A stretch of DNA of 64,000 nt, taken from Parapedobacter sp035556095. Its GTDB lineage: Bacteria > Bacteroidota > Bacteroidia > Sphingobacteriales > Sphingobacteriaceae. Positions 25,889-33,788 of this stretch are shown here, in pieces (the first letter of the stretch is position 1; every line of letters starts with the position of its first letter). The stretch is from contig NZ_DATMFT010000007.1 in NCBI RefSeq assembly GCF_035556095.1, positions 1 through 64,000 on the forward strand. Direction: 5' to 3'. The notes under the pieces were generated by a model. It saw only the letters and a program-made list of their open reading frames with translations. It was not told the DNA's origin and ran no database searches. The translations under genes and the position numbers were made by a program.

Positions 25889-25920
25889 TTGCATATAAAA
25901 GCAACTTTATCTAAGTTTGC
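25889..25920 (+). promoter_or_regulatory. Candidate promoter of xerD
   Basis: TTG (25889-25891), 20 bp, then TAAGTTTGC (25912-25920) match TTG-N19/20-TAnnTTTG. It ends 38 bp before the ATG at 25958 and rules out the in-frame TTG at 25889 as start codon. AAAAGCAACTTT (25897-25908) inside the spacer is the exact inverse of AAAGTTGCTTTT at 25858-25869. Confidence 0.6.
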
Positions 25921-25957
25921 CCATATCCTGCTTGTCATTTTATGCAGGTATGCAAGA

Positions 25958-26851
25958 ATGAATTGGAAATCCGCTACCGGCGACTTCAAAAACTACCTCC
26001 AACTGGAGCGGGCAATGTCGGCGAACACCGTGGAGGCATACCTCAATGACCTGATCAAACTCCAGCAATTTGCTGACCCACAAGGCATCCTGCCCAAGGA
26101 AATCACCCCCAAACATATACAGGATTTTTTGACATGGATAAATGGCTTCGGATTATCTCCTACAAGCCAAGCGCGCATCCTTTCGGGCATCAAAACGTTT
26201 TACTTATTCATGAGCCTAGAACACGACCTGCTCGAAAATCCGACAGCGCTTATCGAGACACCGCGTTTGGCCCGGAAAATACCGGCTGTGCTCAACATCC
26301 AGGAAATCGAACAGCTCATCGATGCCATAGACCTCTCGGCACCGGAAGGCATGCGCAACAAGGCCATGTTGGAGGTGCTGTATGGTTGTGGCTTGCGCGT
26401 GAGCGAACTGGTGGGCCTGAAGGTATCCAACCTGTTCCTGGACGTGGAGTTTATCAAGGTCGAAGGCAAGGGCAGCAAGGAGCGGCTCGTACCCATCGGC
26501 AGCCAGGCCATCAAATTCCTCCGTATTTACCTGAGTGAAATACGGATACATCAGAAAATCAAGGTCGGAAACGAAGACTTCGTGTTTCTCAACCGGCGGG
26601 GTGCCCCCCTCACCCGGGTAATGGTCTTTATCATTATCCGCGACCTGGCAACCAAAATCGGCCTCAAAAAGAAAATCAGCCCCCACACTTTCCGCCATTC
26701 ATTTGCCAGCCACCTGGTGGAAGGGGGTGCCGACCTACGGGCGGTACAAGACATGCTGGGCCACGAAAGCATCACCACCACCGAAATATACACGCACGTA
26801 GACCGCGATTACCTCCATTCCGTAATTACCCAATACCACCCGCGGTCATAA
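25958..26851 (+). CDS. xerD: Tyrosine recombinase XerD
   Basis: The protein has 297 residues, the standard XerC/D length. The N-terminal SAM-like domain (FKNYLQLERAMSANTVEAYL) precedes the catalytic domain with all expected residues: R147 in YGCGLRVSEL, K171 in EGKGSKERLVP, H243 and R246 in SPHTFRHSFASHL, H269 in MLGHESI, and Y278 in TEIYTHVD. It resolves chromosome dimers at dif together with its partner and FtsK, and may be used by integrating elements. XerC versus XerD cannot be fully separated by eye, but length and EIYTHVD favour XerD. ATG 25958 is chosen because the longer frame crosses the promoter. Confidence 0.9.
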   Translation: MNWKSATGDFKNYLQLERAMSANTVEAYLNDLIKLQQFADPQGILPKEITPKHIQDFLTWINGFGLSPTSQARILSGIKTFYLFMSLEHDLLENPTALIETPRLARKIPAVLNIQEIEQLIDAIDLSAPEGMRNKAMLEVLYGCGLRVSELVGLKVSNLFLDVEFIKVEGKGSKERLVPIGSQAIKFLRIYLSEIRIHQKIKVGNEDFVFLNRRGAPLTRVMVFIIIRDLATKIGLKKKISPHTFRHSFASHLVEGGADLRAVQDMLGHESITTTEIYTHVDRDYLHSVITQYHPRS

Positions 26852-26879
26852 AAAAACCGCCTCGTCTGAGACGAGACGG
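26851..26879 (-). terminator. Rho-independent terminator
   Basis: CCGCCTCGTC (26857-26866) pairs with GACGAGACGG (26870-26879), ten pairs with one mismatch and a 3-base loop. On the minus strand the stem is followed by a run of seven T (26856-26850), so it ends the minus-strand metal-related operon whose last gene stops at 26908. On the plus strand it could also help end xerD. Confidence 0.8.
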
Positions 26880-26907
26880 CCGTGGTTCTCGCTAACCCTA
26901 CTCTTCG

Positions 26908-27366
26908 TTAATGGTCGTGGTCATGATCGTGGTCATGATCGTGGTCACCCGCCACGATGTCGAGATGCGATTCGGCCTCCACCGTGTTACCCAACTGATC
27001 AGTAACCGTGAGGTGCAAGTGGTATTCGCCTTCCGCAGCATCAGCCGGCACGTCTATATGCTCATGGAAGTCGGTGTTCTTAAGCCCTTCATAACCTTCC
27101 GTGTACTCGCGTTCGAATTCCCATCCTGCTTCACCTTCCGGATGGATCGATAACGTGATGCTGGCGATGCCACCGGGAGCTAGAATGGCAGCATCCAGGT
27201 GGAGGTCCGACCCCGGGTGGGCTATACGGTCGTTATTGTACCCTACTTCCAGCCCCTCAATCTTCGGCTTATTGACAGCGGGGGCCTCATCTTTGTTGCA
27301 CCCTACCCACGTAAAAAACGTAAAGCCGACCAGGATAACGATAACGAGTTTATTTTGCTTATTCAT
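26908..27366 (-). CDS. DUF4625-type lipoprotein with (HD)n tail
   Basis: The protein has 152 residues with signal MNKQNKLVIVILVGFTFFTW and a lipobox Cys at 23 (WVGCNK). The body is an immunoglobulin-like fold pattern (LDAAILAPGGIASITLSIHP, then FHEHIDVPADAAEGEYHLHL and TVTDQLGNTVEAE) as in DUF4625 proteins. The last 12 residues alternate HD, and further His lie in the preceding strands, so binding of Zn, Ni or Cu is likely. It is the last gene of a minus-strand operon with a second DUF4625 protein, a TonB receptor and a His/Cys-rich membrane protein, and is followed by a terminator. It may capture or buffer metal for the receptor; this is inferred. Confidence 0.75.
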   Translation of the reverse strand: MNKQNKLVIVILVGFTFFTWVGCNKDEAPAVNKPKIEGLEVGYNNDRIAHPGSDLHLDAAILAPGGIASITLSIHPEGEAGWEFEREYTEGYEGLKNTDFHEHIDVPADAAEGEYHLHLTVTDQLGNTVEAESHLDIVAGDHDHDHDHDHDH

Positions 27367-27395
27367 GATGATAATGTTCAGTAGTTAATTAAAAA

Positions 27396-27884
27396 TTATT
27401 CGATTTTGATGCTTAGTCCGCGCAGGGTTTGCCATCCCTCCCGATCGGTTACTCGCATCAGAAAGTGATAATCGCCCGGATCGACGTCCGCAGGGACGGC
27501 AATTGCTACCTCAGCCTCGTACGTTTTCGGTGCACCGGGGATATCGAACGATTTGATATACTTAAAAGGGGCTTCCGCTTCCTTTACCGGCCCCATGTCA
27601 CACGCTTCGACTTCCGTGCTGTGGCTGTGGTGGTCGAAGTTATCGTGTACATCCAGGCTGAAGGAGCCCAATGCAACGTTGTCGCTGAATTTAGCCCTGA
27701 AAACAAATGTCTCTCCCCGTCGTACGGTACCGCACTGTTGCGGGAATGCGCCCGCGAAATTGCCGTCGATGACCGGGTATTCCGTATCCACCGTCTCCGC
27801 ATCTTTGCTGCATGATAGCGCCAATGCCATCGCTCCAAAGGCAATGATTATCCGCATTATCCGTAGTTTCTCCATCATCTTCAT
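27396..27884 (-). CDS. DUF4625-type lipoprotein
   Basis: The protein has 162 residues with signal MRIIIAFGAMALALSC preceded by a few charged residues, lipobox Cys at about 25. The pattern VRRGETFVFRAKFSDNVALG, SFSLDVHDNFDHHSHSTEVE and VAIAVPADVDPGDYHFLMRV parallels the shorter protein at 26908 and DUF4625. HDNFDHHSHS is a His/Asp cluster suited to metal binding. It starts 5 bp after the TonB receptor stop codon and ends 29 bp before the next DUF4625 gene, so all are co-transcribed. Two Cys (QQCG and EACD) may form a disulfide. Likely surface or periplasmic; role inferred from context. Confidence 0.75.
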   Translation of the reverse strand: MKMMEKLRIMRIIIAFGAMALALSCSKDAETVDTEYPVIDGNFAGAFPQQCGTVRRGETFVFRAKFSDNVALGSFSLDVHDNFDHHSHSTEVEACDMGPVKEAEAPFKYIKSFDIPGAPKTYEAEVAIAVPADVDPGDYHFLMRVTDREGWQTLRGLSIKIE

Positions 27885-27889
27885 ATCAT

Positions 27890-30304
27890 TTATTCATTTT
27901 GTTTACTGATTACCGGAATGCGCAGGGAAAGGACAATATTCCTACCCATTTCCGGAAGTTCTATTAAGCGGTAAAAGCTGGTATGGTCCATATACTTGGT
28001 GTCCAATAGGTTCTGCACCTGAACGTTCAAGTGTACCGGCATACCCGCCACCCTGGCCGTACCGCCCGCCCGCAAGGCCATCACGCCGCAGCCGGCAGTT
28101 TTCTTTTCCGGCGGCACAATGCGGTCCTGCGCGGCCACCAGCCGGTAGTCGAGTTCAATAAACGGACTACCCGGACGTTCGGGTGACCACGAAAGCCCCA
28201 TCAAAAGTGACGGCGGTGGCGCAAATGGCAGCGAAAATCCTTTCTTGGTACCCGATAGCTGTTGGGAAAACAGGTATTCACCCAGCACTTCCGCTTTCAG
28301 CGAACGGCCCAACCGACGTGATACCTGCACCTCTCCCCCGTACCGCATCACCCGGCTCTCGGCATATTCGAACACCTGGTTGCCTGCACCATAGAAATGG
28401 TCGAATGCTGCCGTGGGATTCAGGTAAATGTAGTTGGGGAAGTAGTTATAAAACGGGCTCACCTGGATTTGCCAACCATCGGTATTCCACTCGACAGCTA
28501 GGTCGGCCTGGTACGATTGCTCCGCCGCGAGCGACGGGTTACCGCGTTCATAGCTGAAGTAATGGTAATTCACGCCGTTGGCGGACAGTTCTTTGGCAAT
28601 GGGCATCCGGAAGCTTTTGCCGATATTGGCTTTCAATGAAAGGTTTTCAAACGGCTCGTAGTTCATCCCGATAGACCATACCAAGCTGTTGAAACGCCTG
28701 TGCAGGTCGGCCGCACGGACCAGATACGCCTGTCCGCCCTCGGGTACGTCGGAAGGGAACCAGTCACGGTACTCATGCATCCGCAGGCTACCGTGGTCAA
28801 AACGCACTGCGCCGTGCAGCAGCAGCCGATCCGTCAACCGGTAACGGTCGTATGCAAATACACCCACTGTCGACTGGGCAAACGATGGCACGAGGAAGGT
28901 CCATCCGCCGATGCGGTTATGCTGTCGCTCGCCATTGAGGCCGAAAGTCAACTGGTGCTTACCCAGTTCCACGTAATCCTTTACATTCAGTGCGTACACC
29001 TGTTTGTCAAACTCGCGTTCCAGTGTTGTTGGGACCCCTAACGTATCGGGCAACGAAGACGGCATATAACCGTGGTTTACATAAGGGCTGTGCTCCTGCC
29101 GGAAATTGCGCTGGAACCCCAGCTCGGCCTCGATGTGATGCGCACCCAAGTGTAGGGCATTTTTGCTGATGGCCTTGAAATGGTTCACCTGCTGGCTTGG
29201 CAACAGGATATCCCGCACCGATTTATCGTGCAGCTCCACATCCACGCGGCGGGGCTCAAGGCCATGTGCATTGGCAAAAAAACCCGCTTTGTTATCGATA
29301 TTGTTTACATACAGGATGGAATTGAAACGTTCAGCCAGGTAACCGGCGGTGAAGTGTACGTCCGTTTCGCGCCCTGCCGTATTGCGGAGACGCTGGCCTT
29401 GAAGCGGCACCGCATAATCATAGACGTATACCGTATCCGCAGGGACGCGGTAGTCGCCATAACGCAAGTATGTCAGCCGTGAATCGACAAACCACTTATC
29501 GCTGCGCCCACCGATACGTACCGAGGTACCATAGCTGTGGTTGTTGCTACGTCCTACCAAATCGACCGATACCGCCCGCGTGTGCGGGGCAGGCAACGCT
29601 TCAGGCTTCACATCAATGGCTCCACCGATAGCGTCAGACCCATAAACGAACGATGCCGCCCCTTTGATGATCTCCACCTCGCCGACGGCAAACTGGTCCA
29701 ACTCAAGACCGTGGTCGCTCCCCCACTGTTGGCCTTCATGCTTGATGCCCCGGTCGACCACAACCACCCGGTTGAATCCCAGCCCCCGGATGAGGGGCTT
29801 CGATTGTCCCGAACCGATACCGATCGTCTGGACACCGGGAAGCCGTTCGAGGCTTTTCATCAAACTACCGCCCAGGTTGCGGTAAACGAAATCTTTACCG
29901 ACCACTTCCAAATTGAGCGATTCCTCCTGCTTTCGGCGTTCCACATGGTTGTCTACCACAAGCACCTCGTCAAGCAAGTGCACCTTACCTTCCAACACTA
30001 CGGTAAAGCCATCCGTATCACCAGTGAGGGAAACTGTCGTTTGCCAATCTGCATAGCCACGCTTATGGACCACAAGCTGATAGTTACCCCGTGGCAGTCC
30101 GACGAAAGAAAACGCCCCTGTCGTATCGGTGAGCACCACTTTTATGGGCGGGCCCGCCTGCATTCCGACGCCCTCCAACGTCACGCGTGCACCGACAACA
30201 CGGTTGCCAATGGTATCGGTGACCCGCCCGGCCAATCGAGAATCCTGCCCATGGGCAAACGCGAAGGCAAACAGGCCAATAAGTGTAATAATGATGAACT
30301 TCAT
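27890..30304 (-). CDS. TonB-dependent outer membrane receptor, metal-type context
   Basis: This receptor of 804 residues starts with a signal MKFIIITLIGLFAFAFAHGQ. A carboxypeptidase-regulatory-like domain (about 22-105; RLAGRVTDTIGNRVVGARVT) follows, then a plug with SLERLPGVQTIGIGSGQSKP, IRGLGFNRVVVVDRG and GSDAIGGAIDV, and a 22-strand barrel ending IVLSLRIPV. It lacks the SusC extra length and has no SusD partner. Longer frames to 30322 or 30334 add a few residues before the signal and are less likely. His-rich DUF4625 lipoproteins follow and a His/Cys-rich small protein precedes, so metal or metallophore uptake is the best guess. A pair of overlapping hairpins precedes the gene. Confidence 0.85.
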   Translation of the reverse strand: MKFIIITLIGLFAFAFAHGQDSRLAGRVTDTIGNRVVGARVTLEGVGMQAGPPIKVVLTDTTGAFSFVGLPRGNYQLVVHKRGYADWQTTVSLTGDTDGFTVVLEGKVHLLDEVLVVDNHVERRKQEESLNLEVVGKDFVYRNLGGSLMKSLERLPGVQTIGIGSGQSKPLIRGLGFNRVVVVDRGIKHEGQQWGSDHGLELDQFAVGEVEIIKGAASFVYGSDAIGGAIDVKPEALPAPHTRAVSVDLVGRSNNHSYGTSVRIGGRSDKWFVDSRLTYLRYGDYRVPADTVYVYDYAVPLQGQRLRNTAGRETDVHFTAGYLAERFNSILYVNNIDNKAGFFANAHGLEPRRVDVELHDKSVRDILLPSQQVNHFKAISKNALHLGAHHIEAELGFQRNFRQEHSPYVNHGYMPSSLPDTLGVPTTLEREFDKQVYALNVKDYVELGKHQLTFGLNGERQHNRIGGWTFLVPSFAQSTVGVFAYDRYRLTDRLLLHGAVRFDHGSLRMHEYRDWFPSDVPEGGQAYLVRAADLHRRFNSLVWSIGMNYEPFENLSLKANIGKSFRMPIAKELSANGVNYHYFSYERGNPSLAAEQSYQADLAVEWNTDGWQIQVSPFYNYFPNYIYLNPTAAFDHFYGAGNQVFEYAESRVMRYGGEVQVSRRLGRSLKAEVLGEYLFSQQLSGTKKGFSLPFAPPPSLLMGLSWSPERPGSPFIELDYRLVAAQDRIVPPEKKTAGCGVMALRAGGTARVAGMPVHLNVQVQNLLDTKYMDHTSFYRLIELPEMGRNIVLSLRIPVISKQNE

Positions 30305-30349
30305 CGAATGCACAAATCGCATTGATTGAAACAATATAAAAAAATGAAA

Positions 30350-30385
30350 CCGGTTGGATACCGGGTCAAATCACTGTTGACCCGG
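30350..30385 (-). promoter_or_regulatory. Overlapping hairpins upstream of the TonB receptor gene
   Basis: CCGGGTCAA (30361-30369) and TTGACCCGG (30377-30385) form a perfect 9-bp stem with a 7-base loop. CCGGT (30350-30354) and ACCGG (30360-30364) form a second stem that shares bases 30361-30364 with the first, so only one can form at a time. On the minus strand a T-rich run (30346-30338) follows the second stem. This looks like an attenuator or leader control element. Confidence 0.45.
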
Positions 30386-30393
30386 GAGAGATG

Positions 30394-30747
30394 CTAGGAG
30401 ACGTAGGACGGTGGGCCCCTATTGGTATGCAGGTGTCCCAAGCCTTCGCAAAGCGCTTTTGGCCTCGGTTGGGCAAATATCGTCAGCAAGGGCAATACCG
30501 GTGTGCAGAAAGAAAGAGCGGGCAGTGGCAGCGCCTCCCGCGGCGTAAACTGGGCATACAAAGCACAGAAATCACAGTCTACCGCGCCAGCTGTACCCGC
30601 AGCGTCGCTATGCCGGTCATCGCAGCCGTCCATATGCTGCGCGTGCGTGTGCATGGCGGCTATCAGCGGGATGCTGACCACCGTAATGACGACACTCAGC
30701 GTAATCGCACACAGCAACCATCGGGATATTTGAACGTAACGCCCCAT
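30394..30747 (-). CDS. Small His/Cys-rich membrane protein
   Basis: The protein has 117 residues. One membrane helix (about 9-32) is followed by HTHAQHMDGCDDRHSDAAG, then VDCDFCALYAQFTPREALPL and a second hydrophobic stretch (about 78-95). The HxH, CxDFC and DxxHxD arrangement suggests metal binding and resembles the layout of DUF2946-like proteins found with copper-responsive genes in proteobacteria; that assignment is tentative. It is the first gene of the operon with the TonB receptor (90 bp downstream) and the DUF4625 lipoproteins, with a candidate promoter just upstream. Confidence 0.65.
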   Translation of the reverse strand: MGRYVQISRWLLCAITLSVVITVVSIPLIAAMHTHAQHMDGCDDRHSDAAGTAGAVDCDFCALYAQFTPREALPLPALSFCTPVLPLLTIFAQPRPKALCEGLGHLHTNRGPPSYVS

Positions 30748-30757
30748 AAAACTTGCA

Positions 30758-30789
30758 GCAAAGTTGCGTTAATAAATTAACTCCACCAA
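30758..30789 (-). promoter_or_regulatory. Candidate promoter of the metal-related operon
   Basis: On the minus strand TTG (30789-30787), 20 bp, then CAACTTTGC (30766-30758) matches the -33/-7 pattern with one mismatch (C for T at the first position of TAnnTTTGC). TTAATTTATTAA in the spacer (30769-30780) is a near-palindrome that could be an operator. Confidence 0.5.
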
Positions 30790-30831
30790 AAATCGCGGTA
30801 CTTTTTTACGGGCGAGTAGTTGCCCACCCAC

Positions 30832-31356
30832 CTATCCGTGCTGCCTACGTGCTTTATCCAATCGGATCATGGCGCCGAAATCGAGCCCGAGGATCATGGC
30901 TTCCACGGTCATCGCAATGCGCTTGGTTCGTGTCGGTTCGGTTTTGGCGTCAGTGATGTACTTGATGAAATAATTCCGGTGCGACTTTGCCAGCGCCATA
31001 AATTTACCCATCAAATCGTCGTCTTCATCCAATAGGCAAATTTCCAGGTCTTCGGGTATGGTTATCTTGAAATCCTTATCTTCCTCCAAACAAAGGGCCA
31101 GCATATCCCCAACGTCTTTATTCAGCACCCTGCGCATGGTGCCGTTTATGGCCAGGTAGTAATCACCGTCGCCCATGGGCATCAGTGCTAAGCCGGCAAA
31201 TATGTGGTCATCGATTTGCCCACGTACACGGTAGACCTGTTTGTAATCGGGCTTTATCCGGTTGGCAATGGCCCGGGGCACCTCCACATAAGCCCACCCG
31301 GCCATGGCAGCTCCTTGGTTTTCGGCCCGCAATATTTCGGCTTGGAACGTGACCAT
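30832..31356 (-). CDS. DUF1905 and YdeI/OmpD-associated domain protein
   Basis: The protein has 174 residues without signal or membrane helix. Residues 1-95 match DUF1905: AAMAGWAYVEVPRAIANRIK, YRVRGQIDDHIFAGLALMPM, GDYYLAINGTMRRVLNK. Residues 115-165 (LMGKFMALAKSHRNYFIKYI, then TEPTRTKRIAMTVEAMILG) match the YdeI or OmpD-associated C-terminal family. The two domains often occur together in cytoplasmic proteins of unknown function. The stop codon of ispE's frame lies 17 bp downstream of the start region on the same strand, so it may be co-transcribed after ispE. No function can be assigned. Confidence 0.8.
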   Translation of the reverse strand: MVTFQAEILRAENQGAAMAGWAYVEVPRAIANRIKPDYKQVYRVRGQIDDHIFAGLALMPMGDGDYYLAINGTMRRVLNKDVGDMLALCLEEDKDFKITIPEDLEICLLDEDDDLMGKFMALAKSHRNYFIKYITDAKTEPTRTKRIAMTVEAMILGLDFGAMIRLDKARRQHG

Positions 31357-31373
31357 GCACTTTAAGGGTTAAA

Positions 31374-32177
31374 TTAATCAACGTAAAAGACCGTATGCGC
31401 AGTGTCGAGCCCGCGCAGCGACACACGCTCTTCAAACAGGCCGAACACACTTGATCCGCTGCCGCTCATGGCAGCGAACACGGCTCCCTTTTCATATAAA
31501 AATGCTTTCACAGCAGCAATTTCGGGATATATGGCAAAAATACCCGTCTCAAAATCATTCACGATGGTATCACGCCACGTTGTCACCGGCGCTTCTATCG
31601 CTGTAGCCAATTGCCTGCCTGCCGGATTTGGTACGACTGTTTCGTAAGCCGCGACAGTGGGTATATGAATATCGGGCTTGACCAATACGATATGGTACGA
31701 AGACAGATCGAGGTCGATCTCCTCGAATACGTCTCCAATTCCCGAGGCGAGCACCGGTGCATTGCGGATAAAAAAGGCGCAATCGGCTCCCAATTGGCGG
31801 GCATATCCCATTAATTGGATTTCATCGAGCCCCAACCCGAACTGCTCGTTGGCCAGCTTTAGCAGGAAGGCCGCATCGGCCGATCCGCCACCAAGGCCCG
31901 CGCCAATGGGGATCGTTTTATGCAAATGGATATGGACGGGAGGTAAATCGTATGCGCGTTGGAGCAACCGATAGGCGCGTACGCACAGGTTGTCCACGCC
32001 ATTATCGGGAATGGCCAGCCCCGATGGGATGAACCGGGTTTCATCGGCCGTTACGATCTCCAGCGCGTCATGCAGGTTAATCGGGTAAAAAACGGTCTCC
32101 AGATCATGGTAACCATCCGCTCGACGGCTAAGGACCTGCAGTCCGATATTTATCTTGGCGTTTGGAAATGCGACCAT
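31374..32177 (-). CDS. ispE: 4-diphosphocytidyl-2-C-methyl-D-erythritol kinase
   Basis: The protein has 267 residues, typical for IspE. From ATG 32177 it begins MVAFPNAKINIGLQVLSRRA with the family motif PNAKINIGLxV and DGYHDLETVFYPI. The GHMP ATP loop is PIGAGLGGGSADAAFLLKLA (about 87-106), and the third motif AAMSGSGSSVFGLF lies near 240-253. The enzyme phosphorylates CDP-methylerythritol in the non-mevalonate isoprenoid pathway. The longer frame from 32228 crosses the promoter and is rejected. The DUF1905 gene follows after 17 bp. Confidence 0.95.
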   Translation of the reverse strand: MVAFPNAKINIGLQVLSRRADGYHDLETVFYPINLHDALEIVTADETRFIPSGLAIPDNGVDNLCVRAYRLLQRAYDLPPVHIHLHKTIPIGAGLGGGSADAAFLLKLANEQFGLGLDEIQLMGYARQLGADCAFFIRNAPVLASGIGDVFEEIDLDLSSYHIVLVKPDIHIPTVAAYETVVPNPAGRQLATAIEAPVTTWRDTIVNDFETGIFAIYPEIAAVKAFLYEKGAVFAAMSGSGSSVFGLFEERVSLRGLDTAHTVFYVD

Positions 32178-32188
32178 ATAACTGCCTA

Positions 32189-32219
32189 CAAACTTAGATA
32201 AGTTGTTTTTCTTATGCAA
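32189..32219 (-). promoter_or_regulatory. Candidate promoter of ispE
   Basis: On the minus strand TTG (32219-32217), 20 bp, then TAAGTTTG (32196-32189) is an exact TTG-N20-TAnnTTTG match, ending 11 bp before the ispE ATG at 32177. It closely resembles the xerD promoter. Confidence 0.65.
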
Positions 32220-32287
32220 GAAATACATTGCTGCATAAACAATATCTGACGTGCGTTGTTATTGGTGTAACAAAATCTCATGGGGCA

Positions 32288-32758
32288 ATGCACATACCTA
32301 TACGTGTAATCATCTTTTGCTGCCTCTCTTTCGCAGCTTGCCAAAGCGGTAACCTCAACGAGGGAAGCACGGCAGACAACGAGCAAAAATACTGCTTTTT
32401 GCGCTTGGAGGGTACGCAACTACAAGACTCCGCTTATATTCAATGGGTAGCACGGGATGAAACGGTAAGCGGCATCTTCAACGTGATACCGTATGAAAAA
32501 GATGCCAGAAGAGGCACAGTACTGGGCACATTAGAGGACGATGTCTTTGATTTAGTATGGACGTTTTCCCAAGAGGGCATACAAGATACCCTTCGTGTCG
32601 TTTTCAAACTAGATAATGGGAAGCTCCTACAGAAACCGCTTTCGGTCGATACCCTCACCGGGCGACAGCTTACGCTGGACAGCAGTCCGTTTTCATCGGT
32701 TTACGAGCCTATTGATTGTGCAGCTACAAGCGAAGAAGGCTATGTTGGCTTGCCGTAA
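32288..32758 (+). CDS. Hypothetical lipoprotein
   Basis: The 156-residue reading from ATG 32288 begins MHIPIRVIIFCCLSFAACQS, a signal with a lipobox Cys at 18; the longer frame from 32228 would hide this and is rejected. The rest is a soluble domain with several strand-like stretches (KYCFLRLEGTQLQDSAYIQW, GIFNVIPYEKDARRGTVLGT, DTLRVVFKLDNGKLLQKPLS). This resembles small envelope lipoproteins of Bacteroidota that lack a defined family. The last 35 bp overlap the convergent gene at 32724. No partner gene is evident. Function unknown. Confidence 0.75.
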   Translation: MHIPIRVIIFCCLSFAACQSGNLNEGSTADNEQKYCFLRLEGTQLQDSAYIQWVARDETVSGIFNVIPYEKDARRGTVLGTLEDDVFDLVWTFSQEGIQDTLRVVFKLDNGKLLQKPLSVDTLTGRQLTLDSSPFSSVYEPIDCAATSEEGYVGLP

Positions 32759-33788
32759 AGATATCACGCCATACCCGGTTTATTTCGGAGGTGGCATCCG
32801 CACCCACCAATCCCAGGTATGGGTATACGGCAATGACCCACTCGCGGGATACCTTAACCAACCTTCGGCTGTGCTTGCTTACGGCTTCCTGCACTTCCGG
32901 AGGCAGTTCGCCTACGCGAAGCAATTCATTCCAAGAGGTATCGAGCACGTCATAGAATGACGACCTGGCTTCCGCAAGTCCCAATTGAGCCTGCTGTACT
33001 AAGTTTTGCAACGTCGGCTTACCCAAGGCTGTGGCGTACTCCAAAAAATGCCTTGCCATACCCAACGTATTCACTGCCAAGGTAGCCTCTGCAAACGGAA
33101 GGAACGGATAGCGATAAATGGGATGATCCCACGTTGCCGCCTCAGGCGTAATCAAAAAGGCCTGTGATGGGCCCACCCATAGGTCATCAACCGCAAACGA
33201 ATGGCTGGCGGTCGCTTTCAAGCCGAATGCGTTCCAGTCGTCCATGATTTGCACGTCTGACCGGGGAAAGAAAAATGAGCGCACAAGCGGCTCCCCTGTT
33301 GCGTCCAGCAAGTCCTTGCCGTCTTTTTCGAGCACACAGTTTGCCGTGAAATGTGTAAGGTGCGGTGTGCCGGTGGCGTAACGCCATCGGCCCGACACAC
33401 GGTATCCGTCTCCCTCGGCAACAGCCTTTCCAGTTGCCTGTCCGCTCCCGCCCAAGCATACGCGCGGGTCGGCGAAGACCGGTGCGGCAACCGAACGATC
33501 CAGGTAACCCACGAACAGGTTGGCGCCAGCACATAGCGTCACGGTCCATCCCAAGCTACCGTCAATCCATGCCAGCTCCTCTTCCAACCGTACACCCTCG
33601 GGCAACGACAATTCCAATCCACCGAGGCTGCTTGGCACGAACAGTTTAAACCATCGGTGGTCATAGACAATGGCCAGCTGCTCGGGTGTAAGCATCCCAC
33701 TGCTTTCGGCATGGCCGGCGTTGCCACGAAGCTGCTCAACCCATGCAGACGACACGGGCGCGTCCCGGTATTTCATTGGTTCATTCAT
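32724..33788 (-). CDS. Acyl-CoA dehydrogenase-family protein
   Basis: The 354-residue reading starts MNEPMKYRDAPVSSAWVEQL at 33788, where ATGA overlaps the pnuC stop codon; the longer frame from 33836 lies within pnuC. Visible features are an all-alpha N-terminal domain (EELAWIDGSLGWTVTLCAGA), a beta domain (SGRWRYATGTPHLTHFTANC, then FFFPRSDVQIMDDWNAFGLK), and a C-terminal helical domain. It is shorter than fatty-acid oxidation dehydrogenases, and I do not see a clear catalytic Glu. It resembles flavin-type hydroxylase or desaturase members of the superfamily. It is the third gene of the mqo-pnuC unit; the substrate is unknown. Confidence 0.75.
   Translation of the reverse strand: MNEPMKYRDAPVSSAWVEQLRGNAGHAESSGMLTPEQLAIVYDHRWFKLFVPSSLGGLELSLPEGVRLEEELAWIDGSLGWTVTLCAGANLFVGYLDRSVAAPVFADPRVCLGGSGQATGKAVAEGDGYRVSGRWRYATGTPHLTHFTANCVLEKDGKDLLDATGEPLVRSFFFPRSDVQIMDDWNAFGLKATASHSFAVDDLWVGPSQAFLITPEAATWDHPIYRYPFLPFAEATLAVNTLGMARHFLEYATALGKPTLQNLVQQAQLGLAEARSSFYDVLDTSWNELLRVGELPPEVQEAVSKHSRRLVKVSREWVIAVYPYLGLVGADATSEINRVWRDIFTASQHSLLRL

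Noticed and set aside
26908..26945. Short tandem DNA repeat of about 12 bp (GGTCATGATCGT)
   Set aside because: It is the coding sequence of the alternating His-Asp tail of the lipoprotein on the minus strand.
29537..30325. 262-codon plus-strand frame
   Set aside because: It lies fully opposite the TonB receptor gene, has no signal or domain and unlikely composition: an antisense shadow.
27885..30393. Cobalamin riboswitch upstream of the TonB receptor
   Set aside because: The 90-bp gap is too short for the B12 element and lacks its conserved box; only simple hairpins are present.
32228..32287. N-terminal extension of the hypothetical lipoprotein
   Set aside because: The 20 extra residues would bury the signal peptide; ATG 32288 gives a proper lipobox signal.
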